Positions 1-9,239 of a stretch of 64,000 nucleotides of DNA are shown in pieces. Source of the DNA: Paractinoplanes ferrugineus. Lineage in GTDB: Bacteria; Actinomycetota; Actinomycetes; Mycobacteriales; Micromonosporaceae. The position numbers were made by a program, and so were the translations under genes. The notes under the pieces are model-generated. The model did no database searches and was not told the DNA's origin. It was given only the letters and a program-made list of their open reading frames with translations. The stretch spans positions 1 to 64,000 of the forward strand of contig NZ_BOMM01000070.1 of assembly GCF_016862195.1 (NCBI RefSeq), given 5' to 3'. The number at the start of each line of letters is the position of its first letter. Within the stretch, counting starts at the first letter, position 1.

Positions 1-1
1 G

Positions 2-3000
2 GGCCATCAACACCGCGCGGACGAGGACGCAGCCCATGCCGGTGCTATGGCAGAGAACCTTTCGCAGGCCAGTGAGATCCATCGGCAGCAGCTGACCCGG
101 CGCGACGACGAGGTCGCAGCATTCCTGGGTCAGGTTCAGCAGTGGACGTCCGGCCTGCGCGTCCTCGTGCTGGAACCTGATGAGATACCGGACCTTTTAG
201 CCGCCCGCGATGGTGACCTCTCCTCCCACGCGCTGCGCGTGGCCGACGCCCAGAGACGCGCAGAACCTCCGCTGCGGGACCGCATCATGCGCGCCGAGCG
301 CGCCGCCGAGCAGCTCGGCGTCGAACGTGACCAACTGCTCGCCAAGATCGCTGAACGGGAAACCGGCCAAGCGACGCCGCCTGCGCCGAGCTGGAGGCCC
401 GACCGATCTAGCCGACAAGGCGCGCCATTCTGGGATCTCGTCGACTTCGCGCCATCAATCACCGAGGACCGCCAAGCCGCAGTCGAAGGTGCCTTGCTGG
501 TCGGCGGACTCCTAGATGCCTGGGTCGACCCCCGCTGCGTAAACGCTGACCCGGGCGACACCTTGCTTCGGCCAGCTCCGGCAGTGAGTGGGCCCAGCCT
601 CGCTGATGTTCTCGTGGCGCACCCGAACGCCGAGATCAACGGTGAACACATCGAGCAAATCCTGCGCGGCATCTCGCTGAGCGCTCCAAAAATCGACGGA
701 ACCGTTCTAGCCGCAGACCAGTGGCACACACCCTGGCTCACAGCAGCGGCGCCGGCAGGATGGCAACCCCAATACATCGGCGCAGCCGCACGCGCCGAAC
801 GGCAACGCCAGGAACTGGAACAGCTACGCGCGCAGCTTGCTGAGCTGGAGCCGCGAGTTATGGCAGCATCGGACAAGGTCGTCGAGCTGCGAGAGCTCCT
901 TGCCGTTCTTGGCCAGGAGGCGCATCTGCCGAACTTCGACAGCCTCGTACGCGAGCGCGACCAACTAGTCGCGACCAACGCCGCGGTGGTCGCCGCGCAG
1001 TCGGCCAACCGCGACGCCACGACGCGGGCCGGCATCAGCGCCAAGAAGGGCAAGGACGCTTGGCAGACGGCAGCCGCCTCGTGTGCAACTGCCCGCGTTC
1101 CGGTCGACGCCGCCGCCATTGAAGCGGCCACCCGAGCGTGCGCGACGGCGATCCGGCAGCTGCACGAGAGCCGGACCGTGGTCCAACTTCTCGTCGCCGC
1201 CCAGTCGGCCAACCGCGACGCCACGACGCGGGCCGGCGTCAGCACCCAGAAAGCCGAGGACGCTTGGAAGACGGCAGCCGCCTCGTGTGAAACCGCCCGC
1301 GTTCCGGTCGACGCCACCGCCATCGAAGCCGACGCTCGGACATGCGCGACGGTGATCCGGCAGCTGCACGAGAGCCGGACCGTGGTCCAACTTCTCGTCG
1401 CCGCGATGACCAGCCGCACTGCTCAAATCGGCGAAAAGGCGGCACTCGATTCCGAACTTGACGCCGCACAGCTCGCCCTGACGGAGGCAGGGCAGCGCGA
1501 CCGGCAGGTCCGTTCCAGTCGAGCAGCACTGCCCCATTTCACCGAGCTGGAAGCCGGTCTCAAGGCGCTCGCCGCCTCGGAAGTGGGCAAGGAGCAAGCT
1601 GAAGCAGCCGAACGGCGAACCCGTGGCGACTATGAACTTGCCCGCACGGCGACCGACCTTTCCCGCACCGAGCGCCGACGGGTGGCTACCACCCAGGACG
1701 GTCGCCAGCTACCGGTAGAACGTGATGCCCTGGACCACTTCAGGGCAGATGTCCGGCGACTGGCCGCCTCGTGTGCTGCGTGGGTTCAGAGCAGTGAGCG
1801 GCTGCAGCTGGAACGCGGCCAAGCCCAGAAGGCTGTACTCGCGGCAACCGAGGCCCTCCGCCAAGCCAAGCGTGCCGAAGTTGAAGCCCAGAACACACAA
1901 GAAGCCGCCGAGGCTAAGCAGTACCAGCTCGATGAGGAAACCAGGCTCCACGAGAAGCCGTATCGAGACATGCTCGAAGAGCTCCGCATTAACGGCGAAG
2001 CCCAAGAGGAACTCGGACGGCAGTCCGACCGTCACCATGAATTGAGGCGTGCCGCCGAAGTTCAACTAGGCCGTCTCGAAGAACGAGCGACGACGACCGC
2101 GACCGCACTCAACGCAGCCCACGAGAACCGGCGCATCGCCGACGAACAACTTAAAGAGCTGTTCGACCACAACATGATCGCTGACATCACCGACGGCGAC
2201 AGCTACCAACGCCCAGCGGATTCACAACAGGGCAGTGAGCTCGCACAACGGTTGACACGGCACACCAATATGGAGCACGCCCGCGACCAACTCAAGCGTG
2301 AGGGCCACCTGCTCAACACCGAACTGCGCCGGGTAGCCGAGGTGTTCCTCCGTATGGGCCGTCACATCATCGACCAAGAATTCGGCACCGCCGGCCTGCG
2401 GCGAATCGTGCTCGCTGAGAGCGCTACCGCCGCGGACACCGGTAACGGCAAGTCGCTCAAGCAGGCTGTCGACGAGATCAGCGACCGGCTCGAACGTCTA
2501 CAGAACGACTACGACGAGCAGTTGCGCAAAGAGATCAAGGGATCTCTGCTCGAGCAGCTCCGCGGTCAGATCCTTACCCGGATCCAGCTCGCTGACGACA
2601 TCGTTAAAGGTATCTCTAAAACGCTCAAAGGTGTGAGGACCGGCGTCGAGAACGTCGGCGTCCGCATCGCATGGGACCGCCGGACCGACGATCCCGAAGC
2701 TGTGGAAGCGCTTTACCACATCGAAAAACCCAACGCCGACGGCAACTACGACGACATGTACACCTTCTTCACGGCCCGGCTGAGAACCGAGTCCGGCAAT
2801 GAGACGACCGCCGAGCGGATCGCCCGCGTCTTCGACTACCGCAACTGGTTCGCCTGGAAAATCGAAGTCACGCACAAGGCCTTCTCCGACGACGCCCACC
2901 CCGGAGAAGTCTTCAAAGAGATCACCAGCCGCAAAAACCCGCTCGACACCTTGTCCACCGGCGAGAAACGCCTCGCCAGCATGCTGCCGCTGCTCGCCGC

Positions 3001-3328
3001 CATCCGCTCCTTCTACGCAACCCCCGGCCACAACGGCCCTCGGCTCGCCTATATCGACGAACTCGACGCAGCGTTGGACAAAACCAATCTACGCATGCTC
3101 CTTCACCTTCTTCGCGACTGGGACTTCGATGTTATCTCCACACTTCCCAGCATGAACAAGCTGTTGGTGCCTGAGGTGCGCTCGACCGCCATCCACAAGA
3201 TCATCAAGAGCTCGGGCGGCAACCGGTTCAGCATCCCGTACATCTGGGACGGGACCGGGTTGCCCCAAGCTGTACGCATCGCTGTGCCAGGAGCCAACGC
3301 CAGTGACGAAGGCGGCCCTACCGCATGA
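2..3328 (+). CDS. jetC: Wadjet type III JetC-like SMC/MukB-type ATPase (5' truncated by window edge)
   Basis: Large coiled-coil ATPase of the TIGR02680 type, the SMC-like motor of type III Wadjet, which acts against circular plasmids. The frame is open from base 2 through the first ATG at 47, and the visible 1093 residues lack an N-terminal Walker A. Family members are usually about 1300-1400 aa, so the true start probably lies left of the window. The middle is Ala/Arg/Glu/Gln-rich coiled coil with a 68-residue tandem duplication. The C-terminal head is intact: an STGEKR signature near residue 968 and a Walker B-like LAYIDELDAALD near 1005, followed by LLRDWDFDVISTLPS. The stop overlaps the jetD start by four bases (ATGA). 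The jetA and jetB homologues (DUF2397/DUF2398) should lie upstream. Family identity rests on the head motifs and the neighbour. Confidence 0.85.
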   Translation, partial: GHQHRADEDAAHAGAMAENLSQASEIHRQQLTRRDDEVAAFLGQVQQWTSGLRVLVLEPDEIPDLLAARDGDLSSHALRVADAQRRAEPPLRDRIMRAERAAEQLGVERDQLLAKIAERETGQATPPAPSWRPDRSSRQGAPFWDLVDFAPSITEDRQAAVEGALLVGGLLDAWVDPRCVNADPGDTLLRPAPAVSGPSLADVLVAHPNAEINGEHIEQILRGISLSAPKIDGTVLAADQWHTPWLTAAAPAGWQPQYIGAAARAERQRQELEQLRAQLAELEPRVMAASDKVVELRELLAVLGQEAHLPNFDSLVRERDQLVATNAAVVAAQSANRDATTRAGISAKKGKDAWQTAAASCATARVPVDAAAIEAATRACATAIRQLHESRTVVQLLVAAQSANRDATTRAGVSTQKAEDAWKTAAASCETARVPVDATAIEADARTCATVIRQLHESRTVVQLLVAAMTSRTAQIGEKAALDSELDAAQLALTEAGQRDRQVRSSRAALPHFTELEAGLKALAASEVGKEQAEAAERRTRGDYELARTATDLSRTERRRVATTQDGRQLPVERDALDHFRADVRRLAASCAAWVQSSERLQLERGQAQKAVLAATEALRQAKRAEVEAQNTQEAAEAKQYQLDEETRLHEKPYRDMLEELRINGEAQEELGRQSDRHHELRRAAEVQLGRLEERATTTATALNAAHENRRIADEQLKELFDHNMIADITDGDSYQRPADSQQGSELAQRLTRHTNMEHARDQLKREGHLLNTELRRVAEVFLRMGRHIIDQEFGTAGLRRIVLAESATAADTGNGKSLKQAVDEISDRLERLQNDYDEQLRKEIKGSLLEQLRGQILTRIQLADDIVKGISKTLKGVRTGVENVGVRIAWDRRTDDPEAVEALYHIEKPNADGNYDDMYTFFTARLRTESGNETTAERIARVFDYRNWFAWKIEVTHKAFSDDAHPGEVFKEITSRKNPLDTLSTGEKRLASMLPLLAAIRSFYATPGHNGPRLAYIDELDAALDKTNLRMLLHLLRDWDFDVISTLPSMNKLLVPEVRSTAIHKIIKSSGGNRFSIPYIWDGTGLPQAVRIAVPGANASDEGGPTA
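989..1396 (+). repeat. Two tandem 204-bp repeats inside jetC coiled coil
   Basis: Positions 989-1192 and 1193-1396 are near-identical direct copies of 204 bp (68 codons), and a third copy begins with the first bases at 1397. Each encodes a segment beginning VAAQSANRDATTRAG and ending QLHESRTVVQLL. Only scattered substitutions separate them, so the duplication is recent or maintained by conversion. It keeps the reading frame and lengthens the coiled coil. Confidence 0.9.
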
Positions 3329-4479
3329 GCGACCTGAACGACCCTCATCTCTTGCCCCTGTGGCGCGCGATCAAAAGCAGACTGATCGATACCGGTGAAC
3401 TCGCCAAGGTACGCACTGTCAGAGTCGAGCTGAGCACCGCTGGTCTTGCCCGGCTGAACGGCTGGTTCGCCCAGAGCCGAGCCGCCAGGCTGTCCGCCAT
3501 CAATGGTTGGGTGAGAGTGCCTCTCGACAAAATTGCAGCAGCTCTGGGTCCCGAGACCGACCTCCACACCATCCTGCAAGAAACTGTCGGACTGCCCGAC
3601 GAAGTCCAACCGAGACTTCGACTGCAAACAATGAAGGCTGATTTTTGGAACTCTGCTGAAATTCGTCTGCCCAAGACTCCCGCCTTGGTTCATTACCTGA
3701 GAATCGGCGGGCTGACTGACACTACCCTCGAACAGCGCGGACGCTTAATCAACGCGCTCGCGCGAGCCCACGACCTGCTTCCCCTACAACGGCCCGTCCC
3801 GTTGCCGAGACTCGCCTATTACTGCGCGACGGACCCCCACTACTTCGACTTCAAAAGCCCGGGCAACGGCTCCAAGCTCGTCCTCCTTGCCGCCGAACTT
3901 CTCGGCGAGAATGCAATAGTCGCTAGAACCCCGCTCGAACGCTTCCACTTGCTGACACGCTGCGGCATCGTCCCTGACCGCATCAGCAGCACCGTGATTG
4001 TGCTCGGCATCGATGCTGTCGGGCAGAGCCCGATCGACGATGTTGTGCGCCAGGCACGAGCAGCACCTCGACCACTGCATCTCAGCCTTTACGATCTGAC
4101 GATGAACCCGCCGATATTCTCCAACGCCGAAACGGTTCACGTGGTCGAAAACCCATCGGTTCTAGAAGAAGCGCTAATCCGCCGCTACCGCGGACCGCTG
4201 GCCTGCACCTCCGGCACGCTGTCCGCTGTCGACCACTGCTTTCTCCAAAAATTGGTCGACGACAGAGTCCCCATCGTCTACAGCGGCGACGACGACCCCA
4301 CTGGCAGAGGAATCACCCGGACCGTCTATAACCGCTACGGCGCAGACCCACTAATCGTCGGGTCCTCACCCGATAGTGACTCGGCTAACGATTCTCCAAT
4401 CTACCAGGAAGACCACCGCATCCTCGGTGCGCTGCTCGGCGTGGACTCCAATGACCCACTTGGAGTCAGTCAGCAATAG
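3325..4479 (+). CDS. jetD: Wadjet type III JetD-like Toprim nuclease subunit (TIGR02679/DUF2399)
   Basis: 384-aa protein that fits the JetD nuclease of type III Wadjet, which cleaves DNA held by the JetABC motor. The N-terminal part is the family-specific (DUF3323-like) region and the C-terminal part is a Toprim-like DUF2399 domain. Visible catalytic motifs are the acidic VENPSV at residues 274-279 and GDDDPTG at 321-327, the paired E and DxD typical of Toprim nucleases. The ATG overlaps the jetC stop (ATGA), so translation is probably coupled and the two form one operon. Length is normal for the family and no frameshift is seen. The next gene is convergent. Confidence 0.85.
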   Translation: MSDLNDPHLLPLWRAIKSRLIDTGELAKVRTVRVELSTAGLARLNGWFAQSRAARLSAINGWVRVPLDKIAAALGPETDLHTILQETVGLPDEVQPRLRLQTMKADFWNSAEIRLPKTPALVHYLRIGGLTDTTLEQRGRLINALARAHDLLPLQRPVPLPRLAYYCATDPHYFDFKSPGNGSKLVLLAAELLGENAIVARTPLERFHLLTRCGIVPDRISSTVIVLGIDAVGQSPIDDVVRQARAAPRPLHLSLYDLTMNPPIFSNAETVHVVENPSVLEEALIRRYRGPLACTSGTLSAVDHCFLQKLVDDRVPIVYSGDDDPTGRGITRTVYNRYGADPLIVGSSPDSDSANDSPIYQEDHRILGALLGVDSNDPLGVSQQ

Positions 4480-4538
4480 ATGCTTCAGTAGAGCAGCGCC
4501 GCTCGCGGATTCGTCCTCCACGCCGACCCGACGGGGGC

Positions 4539-4554
4539 ACCCGGGAGCCCGGGT
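4539..4554. terminator. Palindromic GC hairpin between convergent genes
   Basis: A perfect 7-bp palindrome (ACCCGGG, two-base loop, CCCGGGT) lies in the 87-bp gap between jetD and the convergent phosphotransferase gene. It could terminate transcription from both sides. There is no clear U tract, so this is a structural guess. Confidence 0.35.
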
Positions 4555-4566
4555 CAGAAGGCGTAC

Positions 4567-5616
4567 TCAGCGTGCAGACGTGCTCGCGGTGGTGAGTGCC
4601 GTGTTGACGGCTTCGGTGTGGACGAGCCACCAGCGCAGCAGGCGGGCGTCGGAGAAGAGCAGGTGGTCGCAGCCGTGGTCGTGCTGGTCGTAGTGCAGGC
4701 GCAGCTGCCACGTGCCGGTGGCCAGTTGCCACCAGCGTCGGTGGGCGGCGTCGAGCAGCTGCGTGTCGGTGATCAGCCGTTGTGTGCGGTAGCCGCGGAT
4801 GAAGGCGGCGACACGGTCAAGGTCGAGTGCGCCGGTGCTGGGATGGGTGAACCAGATGGTCGCGGTCCGTACCACCTCAGTGCCGTAGCCGCGCACGTCG
4901 AGGCGGTCCCAATCGAGGATCGCGGTGACGTGACCGGTGACCGGTTCGATAAGCAGGTTCAGCGGTTGGAGGTCCCCGTGGGTCCAGCCGGCCGGTTCGA
5001 CCTTCAGGGGCGGCGGCTGCTGGCAGGCGATGCGGTGCAGCAGGGCTTGCCGCTGACGGATCTCGGCTCCGGCGAGCTCGTCGAAGTCGTCGCCGGCCCC
5101 GCCGCCGGTGGCGCGCGCGAAACGCTCGAGCCGGGCCTGGGCCTCATGGACTGTGGTGGGGTTGTCGAGCAGCCGGTTCGGTGCCCCCGGCAATGCGGCA
5201 GCGAGGGCGTTGTGGAGCCGGCCTGTCAGGTCGCCCAGGGCTTCGCAGGCGTTCGGCGTCAGGTCGTGGCCATTGAGGTGGGTGCCGGGGAGCCAGGCGC
5301 TGGCGGTGTACCAGTCGTCGCCGACGCGCAGCAGGGTGTCGCCGTGGTCGGTGGTGTAGGGCAGGGGGACAGGGAGGCCTTGCGCGGCGAGCTTCGGCAG
5401 GACGCGGTGGTTGTCGCGGACGGTTTCGGGCGGCCGGTCCTGCAGTTGCTTGATCGCGTAGCTGCCGGCCTCGGTCGTCAGCTGCCAATTCGGGTTCATC
5501 AGCCCTTGGGTGATCCGCCGGCAGGAGAGCACGCGCCCCAAACCGAATGCGGTGGCGATGCGCGCCGCGACCGGATCACTCAGAGCCGGGGTTGGCGTCG
5601 ACGGGGATTCAGGCAC
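4567..5616 (-). CDS. Aminoglycoside phosphotransferase (APH)/choline-kinase-fold protein
   Basis: 349-aa kinase-fold protein that transfers phosphate to an unknown small molecule. The N-lobe contains YAIKQLQ, with the ATP-binding Lys. The catalytic loop reads WTHGDLQPLNLL (Asp and Asn of the APH HGDxxxxN motif) and the metal-binding motif is ILDWDRLDVRGYGTE. It starts with GTG at 5616, inside the last codons of the upstream kinase-like gene (8-bp overlap), so the pair is co-translated. Two adjacent, divergent members of this fold suggest modification of a shared metabolite, but nothing nearby identifies the substrate. Resistance is possible but unproven. Confidence 0.8.
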   Translation of the reverse strand: MPESPSTPTPALSDPVAARIATAFGLGRVLSCRRITQGLMNPNWQLTTEAGSYAIKQLQDRPPETVRDNHRVLPKLAAQGLPVPLPYTTDHGDTLLRVGDDWYTASAWLPGTHLNGHDLTPNACEALGDLTGRLHNALAAALPGAPNRLLDNPTTVHEAQARLERFARATGGGAGDDFDELAGAEIRQRQALLHRIACQQPPPLKVEPAGWTHGDLQPLNLLIEPVTGHVTAILDWDRLDVRGYGTEVVRTATIWFTHPSTGALDLDRVAAFIRGYRTQRLITDTQLLDAAHRRWWQLATGTWQLRLHYDQHDHGCDHLLFSDARLLRWWLVHTEAVNTALTTASTSAR

Positions 5617-6571
5617 GGCGCGCGGCCTTGCGCAACGCAGTGATGGCGGTGGCGGCTTGGTCGTCGAGCCAGTGCCGGTGGTCTTGGTCGTCGACCGTGT
5701 CGAACAGGGTCTGATACAGCCGCTGTTCGCGGGCGATCCACAGCACTCGCATTGCCTGGTAGCCGCGGAGATAGCCAGCGACCTCTGCGGTATGGGCGCA
5801 TCGCTGTTCGGTGTCGGGGTCGTGGCGGCTGAGCCACAGCCCGAGCAGTGCGAGGTCGGCGCCGCCCGGGTACAGCCCCGCGAACTCGTAGTCGATGTAG
5901 GTCAAGGGCCCGTGCTTGATGGCAAGGGCGTTGCTGGTCAGGGGGTCACCGTGGCCGAAGAGCACGGGCGCACCCGCAACCGCCTCCAGCAGCGCCTGCT
6001 GGTGGTCGGCGGGCAGGTCCCCGGCGGCGACGTAGCGGCGGATACGGGCCGGCCAGTCGGTGGCCGGCGCTCGCAGCGGTCCGGGCGGCGGTTGCCATGA
6101 CGCGAAGGTGGTGAGGGCGTCGATCATGCCGGTCACGGTCGTCTCGGGCAGCCGCGGGGGATACCGGTCGGTGTGCGGTGGCGCCCCGGGCAGCCGTTCG
6201 ATGATCAGCATGGTGCGCCCGGCGTAGTGCAGCCGTGGTGTACGCCACGGTGGTGGTGTGGCAGCGAACGCCTGATATGCGGCCACCTCGTGCGCGAAGC
6301 GTCTCACCCAATGCCGCTCGGAGCTGGTCAGCTGTTTGGCAACCACGTCGTGGCCCTGCCAGTGGCCGGCTACGGTGACGGCCTTGTCGGTTCGCCGCAA
6401 CTCTTCGCCACGCTGCAGATCTGCAAGGTGAAGAACGGCGTCGTTACCGGCGGGGACCTCGCCCGGCATGCTCTGCGTTACCTGCACACGACCATCCTGC
6501 TGGCCGATGACGCCAACGTCGAGAACTCGAAGGTTGGCTGCTCTCCCCGGCGTGGTGGCGGTACGCAACAT
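5609..6571 (-). CDS. APH-fold phosphotransferase, second of a pair
   Basis: 320-aa kinase-fold protein. It carries VVAKQL (lysine strand), LFGHGDPLTSNAL (catalytic HGD...N) and YIDYEFAGLYPGGADLA (metal-binding Asp plus the usual downstream D). The first 60 residues before the kinase fold are unusual. Methionine 35 (codon at 6469) is an alternative start, but the extra region looks coding. The gene overlaps the following kinase gene by 8 bp and is divergent from the Nudix gene across 81 bp, which must hold both promoters. Substrate unknown. Confidence 0.75.
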   Translation of the reverse strand: MLRTATTPGRAANLRVLDVGVIGQQDGRVQVTQSMPGEVPAGNDAVLHLADLQRGEELRRTDKAVTVAGHWQGHDVVAKQLTSSERHWVRRFAHEVAAYQAFAATPPPWRTPRLHYAGRTMLIIERLPGAPPHTDRYPPRLPETTVTGMIDALTTFASWQPPPGPLRAPATDWPARIRRYVAAGDLPADHQQALLEAVAGAPVLFGHGDPLTSNALAIKHGPLTYIDYEFAGLYPGGADLALLGLWLSRHDPDTEQRCAHTAEVAGYLRGYQAMRVLWIAREQRLYQTLFDTVDDQDHRHWLDDQAATAITALRKAARRA

Positions 6572-6652
6572 GTCGGTGTGGGCGAACTCGTGTCACCCGG
6601 AAGGGACCGTTCACCGAGGGCTGCCAGGCGGCTTGGCGGTTAGCCTGTCGCA

Positions 6653-7126
6653 GTGACCGTCGACTTCACTGCCAGCTTGCCCCGTAAGCGGATGGGCGCT
6701 GGGGTGCTGTTGTCGGACGATCAAGAGCGGACTCTGCTGGTCGAGCCGGCGTACAATGACGACTGGGAAATCCCGGGCGGCGCCGTCGAAGCGGACGAGT
6801 CGCCGTTTACCGCGGCGGTCCGGGAACTGACGGAGGAACTGGGCCTGCGGGTGCAGCCGGGCCGGCTGCTGGTGACTGATTGGGTGCCGCCGCAGCCCGG
6901 GCGTACCGAGGGCCTGATGATGGTTTTCGACGGCGGGCTGCTCACTGCGGTGCAGACCGAGCTGATCCGGCTACCGGCCGAGGAGCTGCGTAGCTGGGCG
7001 TGGTGTACCGAGCACGATGCCGGTGAGCGGCTGTCGGGCCTGCTGGCTCGACGGGTGGCCGCGGCCAGGCGGGCTCGCGCCGACGGCAATACCTTTTACC
7101 TCGAGAACGGATTCCTTATCGCCTGA
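6653..7126 (+). CDS. Nudix (NUDIX) hydrolase
   Basis: 157-aa Nudix-fold pyrophosphohydrolase. The Nudix box is complete: it begins GGAVEADESPF, carries the REL core and closes with EELGL, so the catalytic glutamates are present. GTG at 6653 is used; a downstream ATG at codon 14 would cut into the fold. The substrate (nucleoside diphosphate derivative, capped RNA or other) cannot be read from sequence. It is divergent from the two phosphotransferase genes and may share their promoter region. Confidence 0.85.
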   Translation: MTVDFTASLPRKRMGAGVLLSDDQERTLLVEPAYNDDWEIPGGAVEADESPFTAAVRELTEELGLRVQPGRLLVTDWVPPQPGRTEGLMMVFDGGLLTAVQTELIRLPAEELRSWAWCTEHDAGERLSGLLARRVAAARRARADGNTFYLENGFLIA

Positions 7127-7209
7127 AGGTCAATGTTTGCCAAGTCCGCAGTGGTCCTTCGGCTCGATGTTGACGCCGCGGCGAAGGTTCCAAGAGAGCG
7201 GTTCTTCGC

Positions 7210-8622
7210 TCAATACTGCGACTGCGTAACCGACTCATGGGCGTGAAGTACGTGTTGCAGCAGTAAGTGCACGCCTGACCAGTCCTGGTCCGGTAGGCAG
7301 CCGCCGCCGGCCCGAGCGGCTGTTACCTTGCGTTTGAAGTGATCTTGCACCGTTCCCTTATGGTCAACCACGCCTTGATAGACGCCGTCTTGGGACTTGA
7401 GTTTCCATTTCACCGGGTATAGCGATCCGTCGGGCGCGGTGAGCGAGTCACGGCCGAGGTAAAGCTCCAGGCTAGCTGCGGTGCCGTTGACGTTGGTCGC
7501 GGCGATGCGGTTTTCGTCGCCCGTTCCAGGTAGGCCGTAGGCAGGGTAGCTGCGGGCGAGGTCGAGGTCTGGGTAGCAGGCGGCGACCACACCGGCGGGC
7601 AGGACATGTTGCTGCAATTCCGCGAGAGCCTGGCGGCCCTGCAAGTCGTTGTCGTAAACGGCGACGATGCGTTGCTGGATGCCGCTGCCCAGCAGGGTGC
7701 GGATCTTCGGTGCGATGTCCTTCGCGCCGCCCGAGGTCCTTTTCGCCGACGACGGTAGGGCGTCGAAGTCGAGGAACCGGACCAGGTCGACGAGGTGCGG
7801 GAAGAGCACGTGGAGCGCGTCGCGCAGCAATTCTGCGTCGCTGGCACCTTCGGTGAGGACGATCAAGGGGAGGAACGAGGCGCCTCGAGTACGCAGACTG
7901 TTGCGTGCGTCAGCGGAGATCGCCGCCAGTTGATCAGTCCGATCATCTCCACCGACGCGAAGCCGGACCACCACATCGGCCTGCGGAAACGCCAGCAGAG
8001 CAAGCCGTATCGCGGCGCGACTCTCCAGCGACCGCAGCCAGTGGTGAAGCCACCAGAAGTCGTCGGGCTCGGGGTAAACAAACAATCGGCGTATCTCGGT
8101 CACCGGTGCAGTCGGGGCCGCCTCGCGGAGACGAGTAATCCACACCTGGAACGTGAAGCGCTCGTAGAAGGCTCGCTCCTGCATGAAAATCGCCGGGTCG
8201 ACGGCCAGCTCATCATCGGCGAGCCGGTCGTCAACGTTGGCGATCGCTTCATGCACGCGGCGGTCAAACGCCTCGCGACCTACCCGCTCGTTGACGCCGA
8301 GTAGGTCGAGGCGTTCAGCCATACGGGGTCCAGGAATGGTGGCGCGTAGCTCGGTGATTCCGCTCTCGGCGTCCGTGGCCACCGTGGGATCGGCAGTAGC
8401 CACCAAAGCGGCGAGCGCTTCTAAATCATCGTCTCTGATGCGGGTGACGAGCCGCCCGTCCACCATGACCAGCGCGGATGCGGAGCGAAACGGATCCGGC
8501 CTGTAGGAGCTGTCGTACCGTCGCGGTCCTCCCGTCGCTACTTTCAACCAGAGTGCTCTGAGGACGTCGCTGAGCCGCTGCCGCATGCCGGTATGGTCTC
8601 GCAGTTTGGCTGATGGCGGCAC
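7210..8622 (-). CDS. Toprim-domain protein, probable defence-associated nuclease
   Basis: 470-aa protein of unknown exact role. The C-terminal half looks like a Toprim/OLD-type catalytic domain: a strand ending LIVLTEGASDAELL (acidic EGxSD motif, near residues 253-263), a helix, a second strand with FLDFDAL, then IVAVYDNDLQGRQAL, which supplies the DxD-type metal ligands. The N-terminal half is mostly helical and unassigned, and HEPN/Toprim-associated families have a similar layout. Start is GTG 8622, or ATG at 8586. It sits alone, opposite to its right-hand neighbours in the defence-rich half, which supports an antiphage or nucleic-acid-processing role. No enzyme activity can be asserted. 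Confidence 0.6.
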   Translation of the reverse strand: MPPSAKLRDHTGMRQRLSDVLRALWLKVATGGPRRYDSSYRPDPFRSASALVMVDGRLVTRIRDDDLEALAALVATADPTVATDAESGITELRATIPGPRMAERLDLLGVNERVGREAFDRRVHEAIANVDDRLADDELAVDPAIFMQERAFYERFTFQVWITRLREAAPTAPVTEIRRLFVYPEPDDFWWLHHWLRSLESRAAIRLALLAFPQADVVVRLRVGGDDRTDQLAAISADARNSLRTRGASFLPLIVLTEGASDAELLRDALHVLFPHLVDLVRFLDFDALPSSAKRTSGGAKDIAPKIRTLLGSGIQQRIVAVYDNDLQGRQALAELQQHVLPAGVVAACYPDLDLARSYPAYGLPGTGDENRIAATNVNGTAASLELYLGRDSLTAPDGSLYPVKWKLKSQDGVYQGVVDHKGTVQDHFKRKVTAARAGGGCLPDQDWSGVHLLLQHVLHAHESVTQSQY

Positions 8623-8660
8623 TACCTCTCAGTCGTCGTGAAGATCGTGAAATGCGTTCA

Positions 8661-8906
8661 CTACCAACGCGATCCGCGGGACGGGGTACTGCTCGAAACG
8701 CCGTACCGCGCTGCGGTCTCGGGCGGGTCGGTGTCGGCGAGGTCGATCCACGTCGCCACGACCGGGTCGTCGGAGTACCGGCTGAGCCTGCCAACGTCCG
8801 CGTCCTGGACGTCATGGCCGGCGTCGCGTAACAGCTGCGCCATGTCGTGGCGGATGCGCTCGACGGCCTGATCGCGCTGCTGACGCCACCGACGGTCGGC
8901 GTGCAT
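8661..8906 (-). CDS. Small hypothetical protein
   Basis: 81 residues with protein-like composition in the middle (RIRHDMAQLLRDAGHDVQDADVGRLSRYSDDPVVATWIDL). I recognise no family. It lies 38 bp upstream of the Toprim gene on the same strand and 62 bp after another small reading frame, so the three may be co-transcribed. Short length and high GC leave real doubt that it is expressed. Confidence 0.35.
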   Translation of the reverse strand: MHADRRWRQQRDQAVERIRHDMAQLLRDAGHDVQDADVGRLSRYSDDPVVATWIDLADTDPPETAARYGVSSSTPSRGSRW

Positions 8907-8968
8907 CCCTGGTCGTTGCTCAGAGCGCTGTCGGGATGCTACGGCAGCGGAAGCACGCGGGTGGCAGC

Positions 8969-9235
8969 CTACGCGGACACCGCGAGCGGGGACAGTGCCC
9001 CCGGATCCACACCGTCGCGGGCAGCCAGGCCGTAGGTGATCAACGCGCCGGTCTGCAGCAAGATCTGCGTGAGCGGAAGCCGGTGACTCAGATCGACCGT
9101 GGGATGGCGGTGCTCGATCAGCTGAACCGCTCGGGGTGCGGCTGCCCGCCAGCCGCCGGTATCACCGCCGGCTACCTCGTCGGCGTACTCGGCAATCGCC
9201 TGCATCCGCCGATGCCACCAACCACGCCGATCCAT
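8969..9235 (-). CDS. Small hypothetical protein
   Basis: 88 residues, mostly helical in appearance, with a hydrophobic stretch LPLTQILLQTGALITYGLAA. No family recognised. It is collinear with the small frame at 8661-8906 and the Toprim gene. Amino-acid usage is more protein-like than in overlapping frames, but evidence is weak. Confidence 0.35.
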   Translation of the reverse strand: MDRRGWWHRRMQAIAEYADEVAGGDTGGWRAAAPRAVQLIEHRHPTVDLSHRLPLTQILLQTGALITYGLAARDGVDPGALSPLAVSA

Positions 9236-9239
9236 GTCA

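Noticed and set aside
136..1419. 427-aa frame opposite jetC
   Set aside because: Antisense of the coiled-coil region, Ser/Ala/Arg-rich, with no motif; it exists only because of the high-GC codon pattern and the tandem repeat.
4618..5643. Long plus-strand frame over the phosphotransferase gene
   Set aside because: The opposite strand has complete HGD...N and DWD kinase motifs; this frame is Val/Gly-rich noise.
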